The position numbers and the translations under genes were made by a program. Positions 15,984 through 23,430 of a stretch of DNA of 64,000 bases are shown piece by piece; the stretch's first letter is position 1; every line of letters begins with the position of its first letter. The stretch covers positions 62,001 to 126,000 of the forward strand of contig NZ_JANHKP010000017.1 in NCBI RefSeq assembly GCF_024497955.1, given 5' to 3'. Below the pieces are notes generated by a model. That model was not told the DNA's origin, made no database searches, and saw only the letters and a program-made list of their open reading frames with translations. This DNA comes from Streptomyces sp. C10-9-1 (GTDB lineage Bacteria; Actinomycetota; Actinomycetes; Streptomycetales; Streptomycetaceae).

Positions 15984-17436
15984 CCCCAAGGGCTTCCTGA
16001 CCACCGGGCGCGAGGTCGCCGAGACCCGCCCCGTGGCGGAGCGCGTCAGGGACTGGAACGAGGTCTACGTCCCCGGCTCCCTCCTGCCGATCATCAGCAA
16101 GCAGGCCGGGCGCTGCATGGACTGCGGCATCCCGTTCTGCCACAACGGCTGCCCCCTCGGGAACCTGATCCCCGAGTGGAACGACTACGCCTACCGGGAG
16201 GACTGGTCCGCCGCGTCCGAGCGGCTGCACGCGACCAACAACTTCCCGGAGTTCACCGGCCGCCTGTGCCCGGCGCCCTGCGAGGCCGCGTGCGTGCTCG
16301 GCATCAACCAGCCGGCCGTCACCATCAAGAACGTCGAGGTCTCGATCATCGACCGGGCGTGGGACTCCGGCGGCGTCACCCCGCAGCCCCCCGAGCGCCT
16401 CTCCGGCAAGACGGTCGCCGTCGTCGGCTCCGGCCCCGCGGGCCTGGCCGCCGCCCAGCAGCTCACCCGGGCCGGCCACACCGTGGTCGTCTACGAGCGC
16501 GCCGACCGCATCGGCGGGCTGCTGCGCTACGGCATCCCCGAGTTCAAGATGGAGAAGGTGCACATCAACCGCCGCATCGAGCAGATGCGCGCGGAGGGCA
16601 CCAAGTTCCGCACCGAGGTGGAGATCGGCACCGACATGCCGGCCGACGCGCTGCGCCGCCGCTACGACGCGGTCGTCATCGCCGCCGGTGCCACCGTCTC
16701 CCGCGACCTGCCGGTCCCCGGCCGCGAGCTGAACGGCGTCCACTTCGCGATGGAGTACCTGCCGCTCGCCAACAAGGTGCAGGAGGGCGACTTCGTCGCG
16801 CCGCCCATCACGGCCGAGGGCAAGCACGTGGTCGTGATCGGCGGCGGCGACACCGGCGCGGACTGCGTCGGCACCGCCCACCGCCAGGGCGCGGCCTCGG
16901 TCACGCAGCTGGAGATCATGCCGCGCCCGGGCGAGGAGCGGAACGCGGGTCAGCCGTGGCCCACCTTCCCCATGCTCTACAAGGTCACCTCGGCGCACGA
17001 GGAGGGCGGCGAGCGGGTCTACTCCGTCTCGACGACCTCCTTCGAGGGCGACGAGGAGGGCAATGTCCAGGCGCTGAACCTGGTCGAGGTAGAGTTCAGG
17101 GACGGCAAGCTGGAGCAGAAGCCCGGCACCGAGCGTCGCATCCCGGCCCAGCTGGTGACGCTCGCCATGGGCTTCACCGGCATCGACCAGTCCAACGGCC
17201 TGGTCGAGCAGTTCGGGCTGGAGCTCGACGCCCGGGGCAACGTCGCCCGCGACGCGGACTTCGCCACCAACGTCGACGGCGTGTTCGTCGCCGGTGACGC
17301 GGGCCGCGGCCAGTCTCTGATCGTCTGGGCGATCGCGGAGGGCCGCTCGGCCGCCCGCGGTGTCGACAGCTACCTGACCGGTGCGAGCCAGCTGCCGGCG
17401 CCGATCCGGCCCACGGACCGCGCGCTGACGGTCTGA
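15976..17436 (+). CDS. gltD: Glutamate synthase small subunit
   Basis: GltD passes electrons from NADPH through FAD and two 4Fe-4S clusters to GltB. The 486-residue protein has the N-terminal cluster motifs CMDCGIPFCHNGCPLGN and CPAPCEAACVLGI. The FAD Rossmann motif is VVGSGPAGLAAAQQL, and the NADPH Rossmann motif is VVIGGGDTGADCVG. The C-terminal flavin motif GVFVAGDAGRGQSLIVWA is intact. The start overlaps the gltB stop by 8 bp, implying coupled translation at the fixed ratio the complex needs. Confidence 0.97.
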   Translation: MADPKGFLTTGREVAETRPVAERVRDWNEVYVPGSLLPIISKQAGRCMDCGIPFCHNGCPLGNLIPEWNDYAYREDWSAASERLHATNNFPEFTGRLCPAPCEAACVLGINQPAVTIKNVEVSIIDRAWDSGGVTPQPPERLSGKTVAVVGSGPAGLAAAQQLTRAGHTVVVYERADRIGGLLRYGIPEFKMEKVHINRRIEQMRAEGTKFRTEVEIGTDMPADALRRRYDAVVIAAGATVSRDLPVPGRELNGVHFAMEYLPLANKVQEGDFVAPPITAEGKHVVVIGGGDTGADCVGTAHRQGAASVTQLEIMPRPGEERNAGQPWPTFPMLYKVTSAHEEGGERVYSVSTTSFEGDEEGNVQALNLVEVEFRDGKLEQKPGTERRIPAQLVTLAMGFTGIDQSNGLVEQFGLELDARGNVARDADFATNVDGVFVAGDAGRGQSLIVWAIAEGRSAARGVDSYLTGASQLPAPIRPTDRALTV

Positions 17437-17448
17437 CGACCGGAACCG

Positions 17449-17466
17449 CCGCCCCCGACGGGGCGG
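17449..17466 (+). terminator. Hairpin after gltD
   Basis: CCGCCCC (17449-17455) pairs with GGGGCGG (17460-17466), 12 nt past the gltD stop. The 7-bp stem is modest. The rest of the 294-bp gap to 17731 shows nothing I can name. Confidence 0.45.
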
Positions 17467-17730
17467 TGACCGGCCCCGAGGGGCCATCGAAGACGTCCCG
17501 TACAACGGCGTGCGGAACTAGCGCGGCGCCCGCCCGTCCCCGACCGGACCCGGCGGGCGCTGCGGCATGTCCGGGTCCCGTCGCGCACGGGCGCACCGCG
17601 GCCGGCCGGGGCGTACGATCGCCACGGGCCCCGATCCGCGCTCCGGTCCGCCGCGGCCCGGGCCCGCGGGCACGGCCGCCGTCCGTCGCACACGAGTGGG
17701 CCCGCCGGAGCGGGCAGGGGGGGAACGGCC

Positions 17731-18453
17731 ATGGCCGGCGTGGGACTGGGTGCGGTGCAGGAGCGGGCCCCCGGGCTCGTCAGCCTCTACAAGTCCGCCG
17801 GGGTCAGTCTGCGCAAGCACGGCCTGGAGGGGCAGCGCGCCGCCGTGTACCTGGTCGTCGACTACTCCGGCTCGATGCGCGACTACTACCGCGACGGCAG
17901 CGTCCAGGCGCTCGCCGACCGGGTGCTCGGCCTCTCGGCCAACCTCGACGACGACGGGGTGGTCCCCGTGGTGTTCTTCTCCACGGACGTCGACGCGGTG
18001 GAGGACATCGCCCTGGACAACCACCGCGGGCGCATCGACGAGATCGTCTCCCGCCTCGGCCACATGGGCCGCACCAGCTACCACCTGGCCATGGACGAGG
18101 TCCTCGACCACTACCTGGACAGCGGTGCCGGCGCCCCCGCCCTGGTCGTCTTCCAGACGGACGGCGGCCCGATCAGCCGGCACGCCGCGGAACGCTACCT
18201 GTGCAAGGCCGCCCGCCTGCCGCTGTTCTGGCAGTTCGTCGGATTCGGCGACAAGCGCAGCAACCAGTTCGACTTCCTCCGCCGCCTGGACGGGCTCGCC
18301 GTGCCGCGCCACCGGGTGGTCGACAACGCGGGCTTCTTCCACGCCGGGCCCGATCCCCGCCGCGTCCCCGACGCCGAGCTCTACGACCGGCTGCTGGGGG
18401 AGTTCCCCCAGTGGCTCGCGGCGGCCCGGGCCCGGGGCATCGTGCGGGGCTGA
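17731..18453 (+). CDS. VWA-domain protein of the TerF-like type
   Basis: This 240-residue protein is almost entirely one von Willebrand factor A domain. The metal-ion-dependent adhesion site is complete: Asp44-x-Ser46-x-Ser48 in LVVDYSGSM, a later Thr in GRTSYHLAMDEV and an Asp in VFQTDGGPIS. The WQFVGFGD and NQFDFLRRLD segments resemble the VWA domains of TerF/tellurium-resistance-associated proteins. There is no signal peptide, so it should be cytosolic. No other ter genes are nearby, so any tellurite link is speculative. ATG 17731 has a GGGGGGAA ribosome-binding site. Confidence 0.85.
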   Translation: MAGVGLGAVQERAPGLVSLYKSAGVSLRKHGLEGQRAAVYLVVDYSGSMRDYYRDGSVQALADRVLGLSANLDDDGVVPVVFFSTDVDAVEDIALDNHRGRIDEIVSRLGHMGRTSYHLAMDEVLDHYLDSGAGAPALVVFQTDGGPISRHAAERYLCKAARLPLFWQFVGFGDKRSNQFDFLRRLDGLAVPRHRVVDNAGFFHAGPDPRRVPDAELYDRLLGEFPQWLAAARARGIVRG

Positions 18454-18527
18454 GCGCGGGGCCCGGGGCCGTGGCGTGGGCAGGGGCGTGTGCGGACCGC
18501 CCGCGCAGGACCGCGGCGGCTCCGTGC

Positions 18528-18533
18528 TAGGGT
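18528..18533 (+). promoter_or_regulatory. -10-like box TAGGGT before the cold-shock gene
   Basis: TAGGGT would place transcription start near 18540 and give a leader of about 150 nt. No good -35 is seen. Confidence 0.35.
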
Positions 18534-18566
18534 GGTGGCGTTGCGGTTTTGGTACCCATGCTCTGT

Positions 18567-18597
18567 GTGCGCCTGACGGAATGTTCCTCAGGCGCAC
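18567..18597 (+). ncRNA. Stem-loop in the long leader of the cold-shock gene
   Basis: GTGCGCCTGA (18567-18576) pairs perfectly with 18588-18597 across an 11-nt loop. A smaller CCGGA...TCCGG hairpin follows near 18607. Both lie in the predicted 5' leader. Long structured leaders that act as temperature switches are known for cspA mRNA in other bacteria. That role here is inference. Confidence 0.5.
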
Positions 18598-18692
18598 GTC
18601 GTGTTTCCGGACTCTCTCCGGAGGGGGTCAATGCAGCGACGGGGATTTCGCGAGGTGCGGAGTCCCGGCTTGCCCCGTTCAAGGAGAACAGT

Positions 18693-18896
18693 ATGGCTAC
18701 CGGCATCGTGAAGTGGTTCAACTCGGAGAAGGGCTTCGGCTTCATCGAGCAGGACGGCGGCGGCCCCGACGTCTTCGCCCACTACTCCAACATCGCCACC
18801 TCCGGCTTCCGCGAGCTGCAGGAAGGCCAGAAGGTCACCTTCGACGTCACGCAGGGCCAGAAGGGCCCGCAGGCGGAGAACATCCTCCCGGCCTGA
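18693..18896 (+). CDS. Cold-shock protein (CspA family)
   Basis: The 67-residue protein is a single cold-shock domain that binds single-stranded RNA/DNA and melts RNA structure. RNP1 is KGFGFIEQ and RNP2 is DVFAHYSNI, following the hallmark N-terminus GIVKWFNSEKG. Its length is normal for the family. AAGGAG lies 6 nt before the ATG. It is followed by a 15-bp terminator hairpin and then a DEAD-box RNA helicase, a functionally related neighbour in RNA remodelling. Streptomyces carries several paralogues, so I give no specific symbol. Confidence 0.96.
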   Translation: MATGIVKWFNSEKGFGFIEQDGGGPDVFAHYSNIATSGFRELQEGQKVTFDVTQGQKGPQAENILPA

Positions 18897-18918
18897 CCGC
18901 CGGACGCGCGTCAAGCGA

Positions 18919-18950
18919 CCGGGGCCCGCACCGCACGGTGCGGGCCCCGG
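18919..18950 (+). terminator. Terminator after the cold-shock gene
   Basis: A perfect 15-bp stem (18919-18933 with 18936-18950) starts 23 nt after the stop codon. No U-tract follows. Confidence 0.8.
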
Positions 18951-18985
18951 CCCGTCTCCGTCCAGCCCAGGAGGGCCCACCCCGT

Positions 18986-20629
18986 ATGAACCGCTCCGAA
19001 CGCCCGGCACGCAAGCGCACGGCCGCCGCTCCCCGCTCCGAATCCCGCGGCGGAGCCCGTAGCACGGCGCGCACCCCGGCCCCCGCCGGCCGCCGCGCGG
19101 GCAGGGGCGCGGCCGCGCGGCCGTCCGGCCCCCCGAAGGAGTTCGCGCTCCCCGAGACGCTGACCCCGGCGCTGCCCGCCGTCACGGCGTTCGAGGAGCT
19201 CGACCTGCCCGCCGCCGTCGCGAAGACCCTCGCGGCCCAGGGCGTGACCGAGCCGTTCCCGATCCAGGCCGCCACGCTGCCCAACTCGCTCGCGGGACGC
19301 GACGTGCTCGGCCGCGGCCGCACCGGCTCCGGCAAGACCCTGGCCTTCGGCCTGGCCCTGCTCGCCCGTACCGCCGGCCGGCGCGCCGAGCCGAAGGCGC
19401 CGCTGGCCCTGGTCCTCGTCCCCACCCGTGAGCTCGCCCAGCAGGTCGGCGACGCGCTGGAGCCCTACGCCTCCGCCCTGGGCCTGCGGCGCACGACCGT
19501 GGTGGGAGGGGTCTCGCTCACCCGCCAGGCGGGCGCGCTGCGCCGGGGCGCCGAGGTGCTGGTGGCCACGCCGGGGCGGCTGATCGACCTCGTCGAGCGC
19601 GGTGACTGCCGTCTCGACCGGGTCGAGGTCACCGTCCTCGACGAGGCCGACCAGATGGCCGACATGGGGTTCATGCCGCAGGTCACCAAGCTCGTCGAGC
19701 AGACCGCGCCGGACGGGCAGCGCATGCTGTTCTCCGCCACCCTCGACGGCAACATCGACCGGCTGGTGCGCCGCTTCCTGACGGATCCCGTCGTCCACTC
19801 CGTCGACCCGACCGCGGGCGCCGTGACCTCGATGGACCACCATCTGCTGCACGTCGCCGACGAGACCGACAAGCGCGCCGTCGCCCTCCGTATCGCGGCC
19901 CGGGACGGCCGGACCATCCTCTTCGTCGACACCAAGCGCGCCGCCGACCGGTTCGCCAAGCGGCTGCTGGCCAGCGGCGTGCCCGCGGCCGCCCTGCACG
20001 GCGGGCGCTCGCAGCCCCAGCGCACCAGGACCCTGGAGCAGTTCCGCACCGGCGTGGTCACCGCCCTGGTGGCGACCAACGTGGCCGCCCGGGGCATCCA
20101 CGTGGAGGACCTGGACCTCGTGGTCAACGTGGACCCGCCCGTCGACCACAAGGACTACCTGCACCGCGGCGGGCGCACCGCCCGTGCGGGCCGCTCGGGC
20201 ACGGTGGTCACCCTGGTGCTGCCCGCCCAGCGCCGGGACACCGACCGGCTGATGGCGGAGACCGGGATAGCGCCCCGGGTGACCCGGGTCCGCTCCGGCG
20301 ACGAGGAGCTGGTCCGGCTGACCGGTGCGCGGGAGCCCTCGGGCATCCCGGTGACGATCGCGGTCCCTCAGCAGGCGCCCGCCCGGTCTGCCGCGCCCTC
20401 GGGGACCTCGGGCTCCCGCCGCCCGGCCCGGCGCGGCGGCACCGCCCGGTCCGCGTCCGCGAGTGCCTCCGGCCGCACCCCCGGGCGGCAGGCGCGCCGG
20501 GGGAGCGGCCGCGACACCGCGGCGTCCTCCGGGGCGGAGCCCCGTACGCGGGGCGGCGCCCAGCCGGCGGACGGCTCGGGCGGCCGGCGTCCGCGCACGC
20601 GCCGCGCGGGGCGGGGCCAGAGCGCCTGA
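18986..20629 (+). CDS. DEAD-box RNA helicase
   Basis: The 547-residue protein has an intrinsically disordered Arg/Ala-rich N-terminus (about 45 residues), the two RecA lobes, and a basic Arg/Ser/Gly-rich tail of about 110 residues. The tail suits RNA binding. Motifs in order are the Q motif FPIQAATLP, motif I GRTGSGKT, Ia PTRELAQQ, Ib TPGRLID, II DEAD, III SAT, V TNVAARGIHVEDLDLV and VI HRGGRTARAGRSG. The substitutions GRTGSGKT (for AQTGSGKT) and HRGGRTAR (for HRIGRTGR) are unusual variants. GGAGGG precedes ATG 18986. A cold-adaptation role beside the cold-shock gene is likely but inferred. Confidence 0.93.
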   Translation: MNRSERPARKRTAAAPRSESRGGARSTARTPAPAGRRAGRGAAARPSGPPKEFALPETLTPALPAVTAFEELDLPAAVAKTLAAQGVTEPFPIQAATLPNSLAGRDVLGRGRTGSGKTLAFGLALLARTAGRRAEPKAPLALVLVPTRELAQQVGDALEPYASALGLRRTTVVGGVSLTRQAGALRRGAEVLVATPGRLIDLVERGDCRLDRVEVTVLDEADQMADMGFMPQVTKLVEQTAPDGQRMLFSATLDGNIDRLVRRFLTDPVVHSVDPTAGAVTSMDHHLLHVADETDKRAVALRIAARDGRTILFVDTKRAADRFAKRLLASGVPAAALHGGRSQPQRTRTLEQFRTGVVTALVATNVAARGIHVEDLDLVVNVDPPVDHKDYLHRGGRTARAGRSGTVVTLVLPAQRRDTDRLMAETGIAPRVTRVRSGDEELVRLTGAREPSGIPVTIAVPQQAPARSAAPSGTSGSRRPARRGGTARSASASASGRTPGRQARRGSGRDTAASSGAEPRTRGGAQPADGSGGRRPRTRRAGRGQSA

Positions 20630-20657
20630 CGGCACGCGGGGAGCCGTACGCGGGCCC

Positions 20658-20693
20658 GCCGTCCCCCGGTCCGGTTCGGGGCGACGGGACGGC
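20658..20693. terminator. Hairpin between the convergent helicase and metallopeptidase genes
   Basis: GCCGTCCC (20658-20665) pairs with GGGACGGC (20686-20693), with a smaller CCCCG/CGGGG pairing possible inside. It lies in the 79-bp convergent gap and could serve both genes. Confidence 0.5.
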
Positions 20694-20708
20694 ACCGTGT
20701 GCGGCCCC

Positions 20709-21602
20709 TCAGGTGTCGCATTCGAGAACGGTGCGGCACAGCCCGCACCGCACCCGGGCCCGGCCGCGGACCGCCACCCGGATGCGCTGGTGGCACGTGG
20801 TGCAGGGGAAGGTGACGCAGACCCCGTCCGGACCGGACTCGAAGGCGTAGGCACCCTGGCCCTCCTGGCGTGAGCCGGGGTGCTCCAGCGCGCGGCGGCG
20901 GTCCCGGGCGTATCGCAGGCGCCCCACCCGGCCGGCCGAGGCGAGCGGCGGCCTGCGCGCGTCGCTCAGGGCGCGGGCCCGCCCCGCGGTGTAGGCCCGG
21001 TACGCCTGGGGGCTGGTGAACCAGGGGGAGGGGTCCTCGCCGAAGAGCGCCGCGCGGCCGGCGAGGACGTAGCCGAACTCCTCCGGTGTCAGGTAGCCCA
21101 GCTTCTGGCTGGACATCCCGTCCTCGCGGAAGGCGTCCAGCAGGAGCCAGCCGGCGCCGAGGTAGGCCGTCACCGTGTCCGTGAGGATCTCGTTGTCGCG
21201 CGTTCCGGGGAACGAGAGCCCGAGCCGGTGCAGCAGCACATGGGTGATCTCGTGGGCGAGCGCGGCGCCGATGTCCCGGCGGTGGGTGCGGAACCGGTCG
21301 TTCAGTTCGATGAAGTACTCGGGACCCGCCGTCAGTTCCACGCTCGCGGCGTGCTCCATCGCCCGGAAGGCGACGATCATCCGCGCCTCGGGGAGCCGCA
21401 GATGGGCGACGAGGGCACGGGCGACCCGCTGGGTTCCGAGGTACAGGTCGTCGTGGTCGGCGAAGGCGACGTCCGCGGGCGGCACGCTCGCCGCGTAGGC
21501 GCCCACGCCGTCGGCGGACAGCCGCCGGTAGAGCGCCGTGACCGCGGAGTGCACCGTGTCGAGGTGGGGGAAGCCGTGCACCACCTCACCGCTCTTCCCC
21601 AT
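20709..21602 (-). CDS. HExxH metallopeptidase-like protein with C-terminal zinc ribbon
   Basis: This 297-residue protein has an HExxH zinc-binding motif in AALAHEITHVLLHRLGL, with candidate third ligands just after it in DNEILTDTVTAYLG. The C-terminal 45 residues form a four-cysteine zinc ribbon: CTTCHQRIRV and RCGLC. The N-terminal third is alpha/beta with no signal peptide, so the protein looks cytosolic. The arrangement resembles small bacterial gluzincin-like peptidases. I cannot assign a named family or substrate. ATG 21602 was chosen over the longer frame because a -10-like TACAGT lies 34-39 bp upstream and the extension is low-complexity. It is divergent from the trypsin gene. Confidence 0.7.
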   Translation of the reverse strand: MGKSGEVVHGFPHLDTVHSAVTALYRRLSADGVGAYAASVPPADVAFADHDDLYLGTQRVARALVAHLRLPEARMIVAFRAMEHAASVELTAGPEYFIELNDRFRTHRRDIGAALAHEITHVLLHRLGLSFPGTRDNEILTDTVTAYLGAGWLLLDAFREDGMSSQKLGYLTPEEFGYVLAGRAALFGEDPSPWFTSPQAYRAYTAGRARALSDARRPPLASAGRVGRLRYARDRRRALEHPGSRQEGQGAYAFESGPDGVCVTFPCTTCHQRIRVAVRGRARVRCGLCRTVLECDT

Positions 21603-21635
21603 GACCACCCCCGTGGACGACCGTCCGGCGCCCCC

Positions 21636-21641
21636 ACTGTA
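21636..21641 (-). promoter_or_regulatory. -10-like box TACAGT for the metallopeptidase gene
   Basis: On the reverse strand TACAGT would give a leader of about 27 nt before ATG 21602. Confidence 0.3.
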
Positions 21642-21728
21642 CGGCGGCCGGACCGCTCGCGGCGCGGGTGGCGGGCGGCGCGGCGCGGCGGCGGGCGCGT
21701 CCCCGGGCGGGTGGCCGAAAGCGCCTTC

Positions 21729-21757
21729 TTGTGGGCCTGTCGCCCGGTGCTCATAAT
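21729..21757 (+). promoter_or_regulatory. Promoter of the trypsin gene
   Basis: TTGTGG (21729-21734), a 17-nt spacer and CATAAT (21752-21757) form a recognisable -35/-10 pair. Start near 21764 gives a leader of about 90 nt. A TGGCCGAAAG at 21712-21721 resembles the AdpA-binding consensus at 8 of 10 positions, which is weak evidence. Confidence 0.5.
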
Positions 21758-21853
21758 CCGCAGTAAGGCTTGTCAAGCGCATGTCATCCCCACGTTCCGC
21801 GTCATGCGCACACCAGCCGGTGCATGCCTCAACCCCCCACGAAAGGCAGTGCC

Positions 21854-22627
21854 TTGAAGCAGCTTCTGCGTGCCCTCAAACGCTGCGCCGCCGCCGGAGC
21901 GGTCGTGCTCGCCGCGGTCAGCCTCCAGCCCGCCGCCGCCACCGCGGCCCCCCAGCCCGTCGTCGGCGGCACCCGCGCCGCCCAGGGCGAGTTCCCCTTC
22001 ATGGTCCGGCTCTCCATGGGGTGCGGCGGCGCCCTCTACGCCCGGGACATCGTCCTGACCGCCGCCCACTGCGTCGGCTCCTCCGGCGACAACACCGGCA
22101 TCACCGCCACCGCGGGGACGGTGGACCTGCGCAGCTCCAGCGCGATCACGGTCCGCTCCACCAAGGTCCTGCGCGCCCCCGGCTACAACGGCAGCGGCAA
22201 GGACTGGGCCCTGATCAAGCTCGCCCGGCCCATCGACCTGCCGACCCTGAAGATCGCCGACACCACCGCGTACGACAACGGCACCTTCACGGTGGCCGGC
22301 TGGGGCGCCAACCGCGAGGGCGGCTTCCAGCAGCGCTACCTGCTCAAGGCCCAGGTGCCCTTCGTCCCGGACTCCACCTGCAGCCAGGCCTACGGCCGCG
22401 AACTCGTGGCGGACGAGGAGATCTGCGCCGGCTACAGCCAGGGCGGCGTCGACACCTGCCAGGGCGACTCCGGCGGCCCCATGTTCCGCCGCGACGCCGC
22501 CGGCGACTGGATCCAGGTCGGCATCGTGAGCTGGGGCTACGGCTGCGCCCGGGCCGGATACCCGGGGGTCTACACCGAGGTCTCGGCCTTCGCCTCCGCC
22601 ATCCGGTCGGCCGCGGCCGGACTCTAG
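21854..22627 (+). CDS. sprT: Secreted trypsin-like serine protease (SprT type)
   Basis: This 257-residue preproenzyme closely resembles Streptomyces griseus trypsin: signal peptide, short propeptide ending APQP, and mature chain starting VVGGTRAAQGEFPF. The catalytic triad is His in LTAAHCV, Asp in KDWALIKL and Ser in CQGDSGGP. The Asp six residues before that Ser (GVDTCQGDS) gives trypsin specificity for Arg/Lys. Six cysteines should form three disulphides. The start is TTG 21854 with AAAGG upstream, and its protein start aligns with the Met of the S. griseus enzyme. The in-frame ATG 21824 would add 10 residues and lacks a ribosome-binding site. Confidence 0.93.
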   Translation: MKQLLRALKRCAAAGAVVLAAVSLQPAAATAAPQPVVGGTRAAQGEFPFMVRLSMGCGGALYARDIVLTAAHCVGSSGDNTGITATAGTVDLRSSSAITVRSTKVLRAPGYNGSGKDWALIKLARPIDLPTLKIADTTAYDNGTFTVAGWGANREGGFQQRYLLKAQVPFVPDSTCSQAYGRELVADEEICAGYSQGGVDTCQGDSGGPMFRRDAAGDWIQVGIVSWGYGCARAGYPGVYTEVSAFASAIRSAAAGL

Positions 22628-22808
22628 GACCGGCCCGCCCCCGTGCCCCGGTCGGGGCGGGGCGGCGCCCCAGCCGCCGCGCCCCCGCCGCACGGCGCGG
22701 GGGGCGCGGCCGGGGTGCCGGGGCGGGCGGCGGCCCGCCCCGGCTCTCGTGCCGCCCCTGACGCGTCCCGGTCCCCGGGCACCCGCGGACCGGGACGCCC
22801 CTTCGACG

Positions 22809-22814
22809 TAAGCT
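22809..22814 (+). promoter_or_regulatory. -10-like box TAAGCT before chorismate mutase
   Basis: TAAGCT ends 8 nt before ATG 22823, fitting a leaderless transcript with no Shine-Dalgarno sequence. Confidence 0.4.
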
Positions 22815-22822
22815 CGCTGACC

Positions 22823-23146
22823 ATGACCACGAAGGACATCGACGAGAACGTACGCGCCGAACTCGACCGCCTGCGCGAGAGCATCGACAACATCGACGCC
22901 GCGGTCGTGTACATGCTCGCCGAACGCTTCAAGTGCACCCAGCAGGTCGGCCATCTCAAGGCCGAGCACCAGCTTCCCCCCGCCGACCCGGCCCGCGAGG
23001 CGCGCCAGATCGAGCGCCTGCGCCACCTCGCCGAGAGTGCGCGGCTCGACCCCGCCTTCGCCGAGAAGCTGCTGAACTTCATCATCGCCGAGGTGATCCG
23101 CCACCACGAGACCATCGCGGAGAACGCCCCTCCCGGGAACGGCTGA
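22823..23146 (+). CDS. Chorismate mutase (AroQ class)
   Basis: Chorismate mutase rearranges chorismate to prephenate for phenylalanine and tyrosine, competing with TrpE for substrate. The 107-residue all-helical protein is the AroQ type: LDRLRESIDNIDAAVVYMLAER forms helix 1 with active-site Arg and Asp. The loop VGHLKAEHQLPPADPAREAR carries the catalytic Lys and Arg, and FIIAEVIRHHETIAE ends helix 3. There is no export signal, so it is cytosolic rather than a secreted AroQ. The gap to pepN (23147-23430) shows only GC-rich sequence without a feature I can name. Confidence 0.92.
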   Translation: MTTKDIDENVRAELDRLRESIDNIDAAVVYMLAERFKCTQQVGHLKAEHQLPPADPAREARQIERLRHLAESARLDPAFAEKLLNFIIAEVIRHHETIAENAPPGNG

Positions 23147-23430
23147 CGCCCGGGGCCGCCCGGGGACCGCGAGCCGCCGCGCCGCCCGGGCCCCGGCGGC
23201 CCCGCGGGCCCCGCCCGGCCGCCCCCGCGCCGCCCGCACCGTCCGCGCGCAGCACCCGCCCGTACCCCCCCGTACCCCGGCCGCGACGCCGGAGCGACCG
23301 CCTCCGGCCCGTCCGCGCGCCCCCGACATGCGCCCGCCGCGCCTCTGCGCCCGCCGCGTGCGGGCCTGTGCGCCCACAGCGCACGGCACCCCCGTGTACC
23401 CGGGGGCACTCATCGGGCAGCATGACCCCC

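Noticed and set aside
11343..16004. A 1553-codon open frame antisense to gltB
   Set aside because: In high-GC DNA the strand opposite a real gene often lacks stops. The translation has no family similarity, and gltB on the plus strand is beyond doubt.
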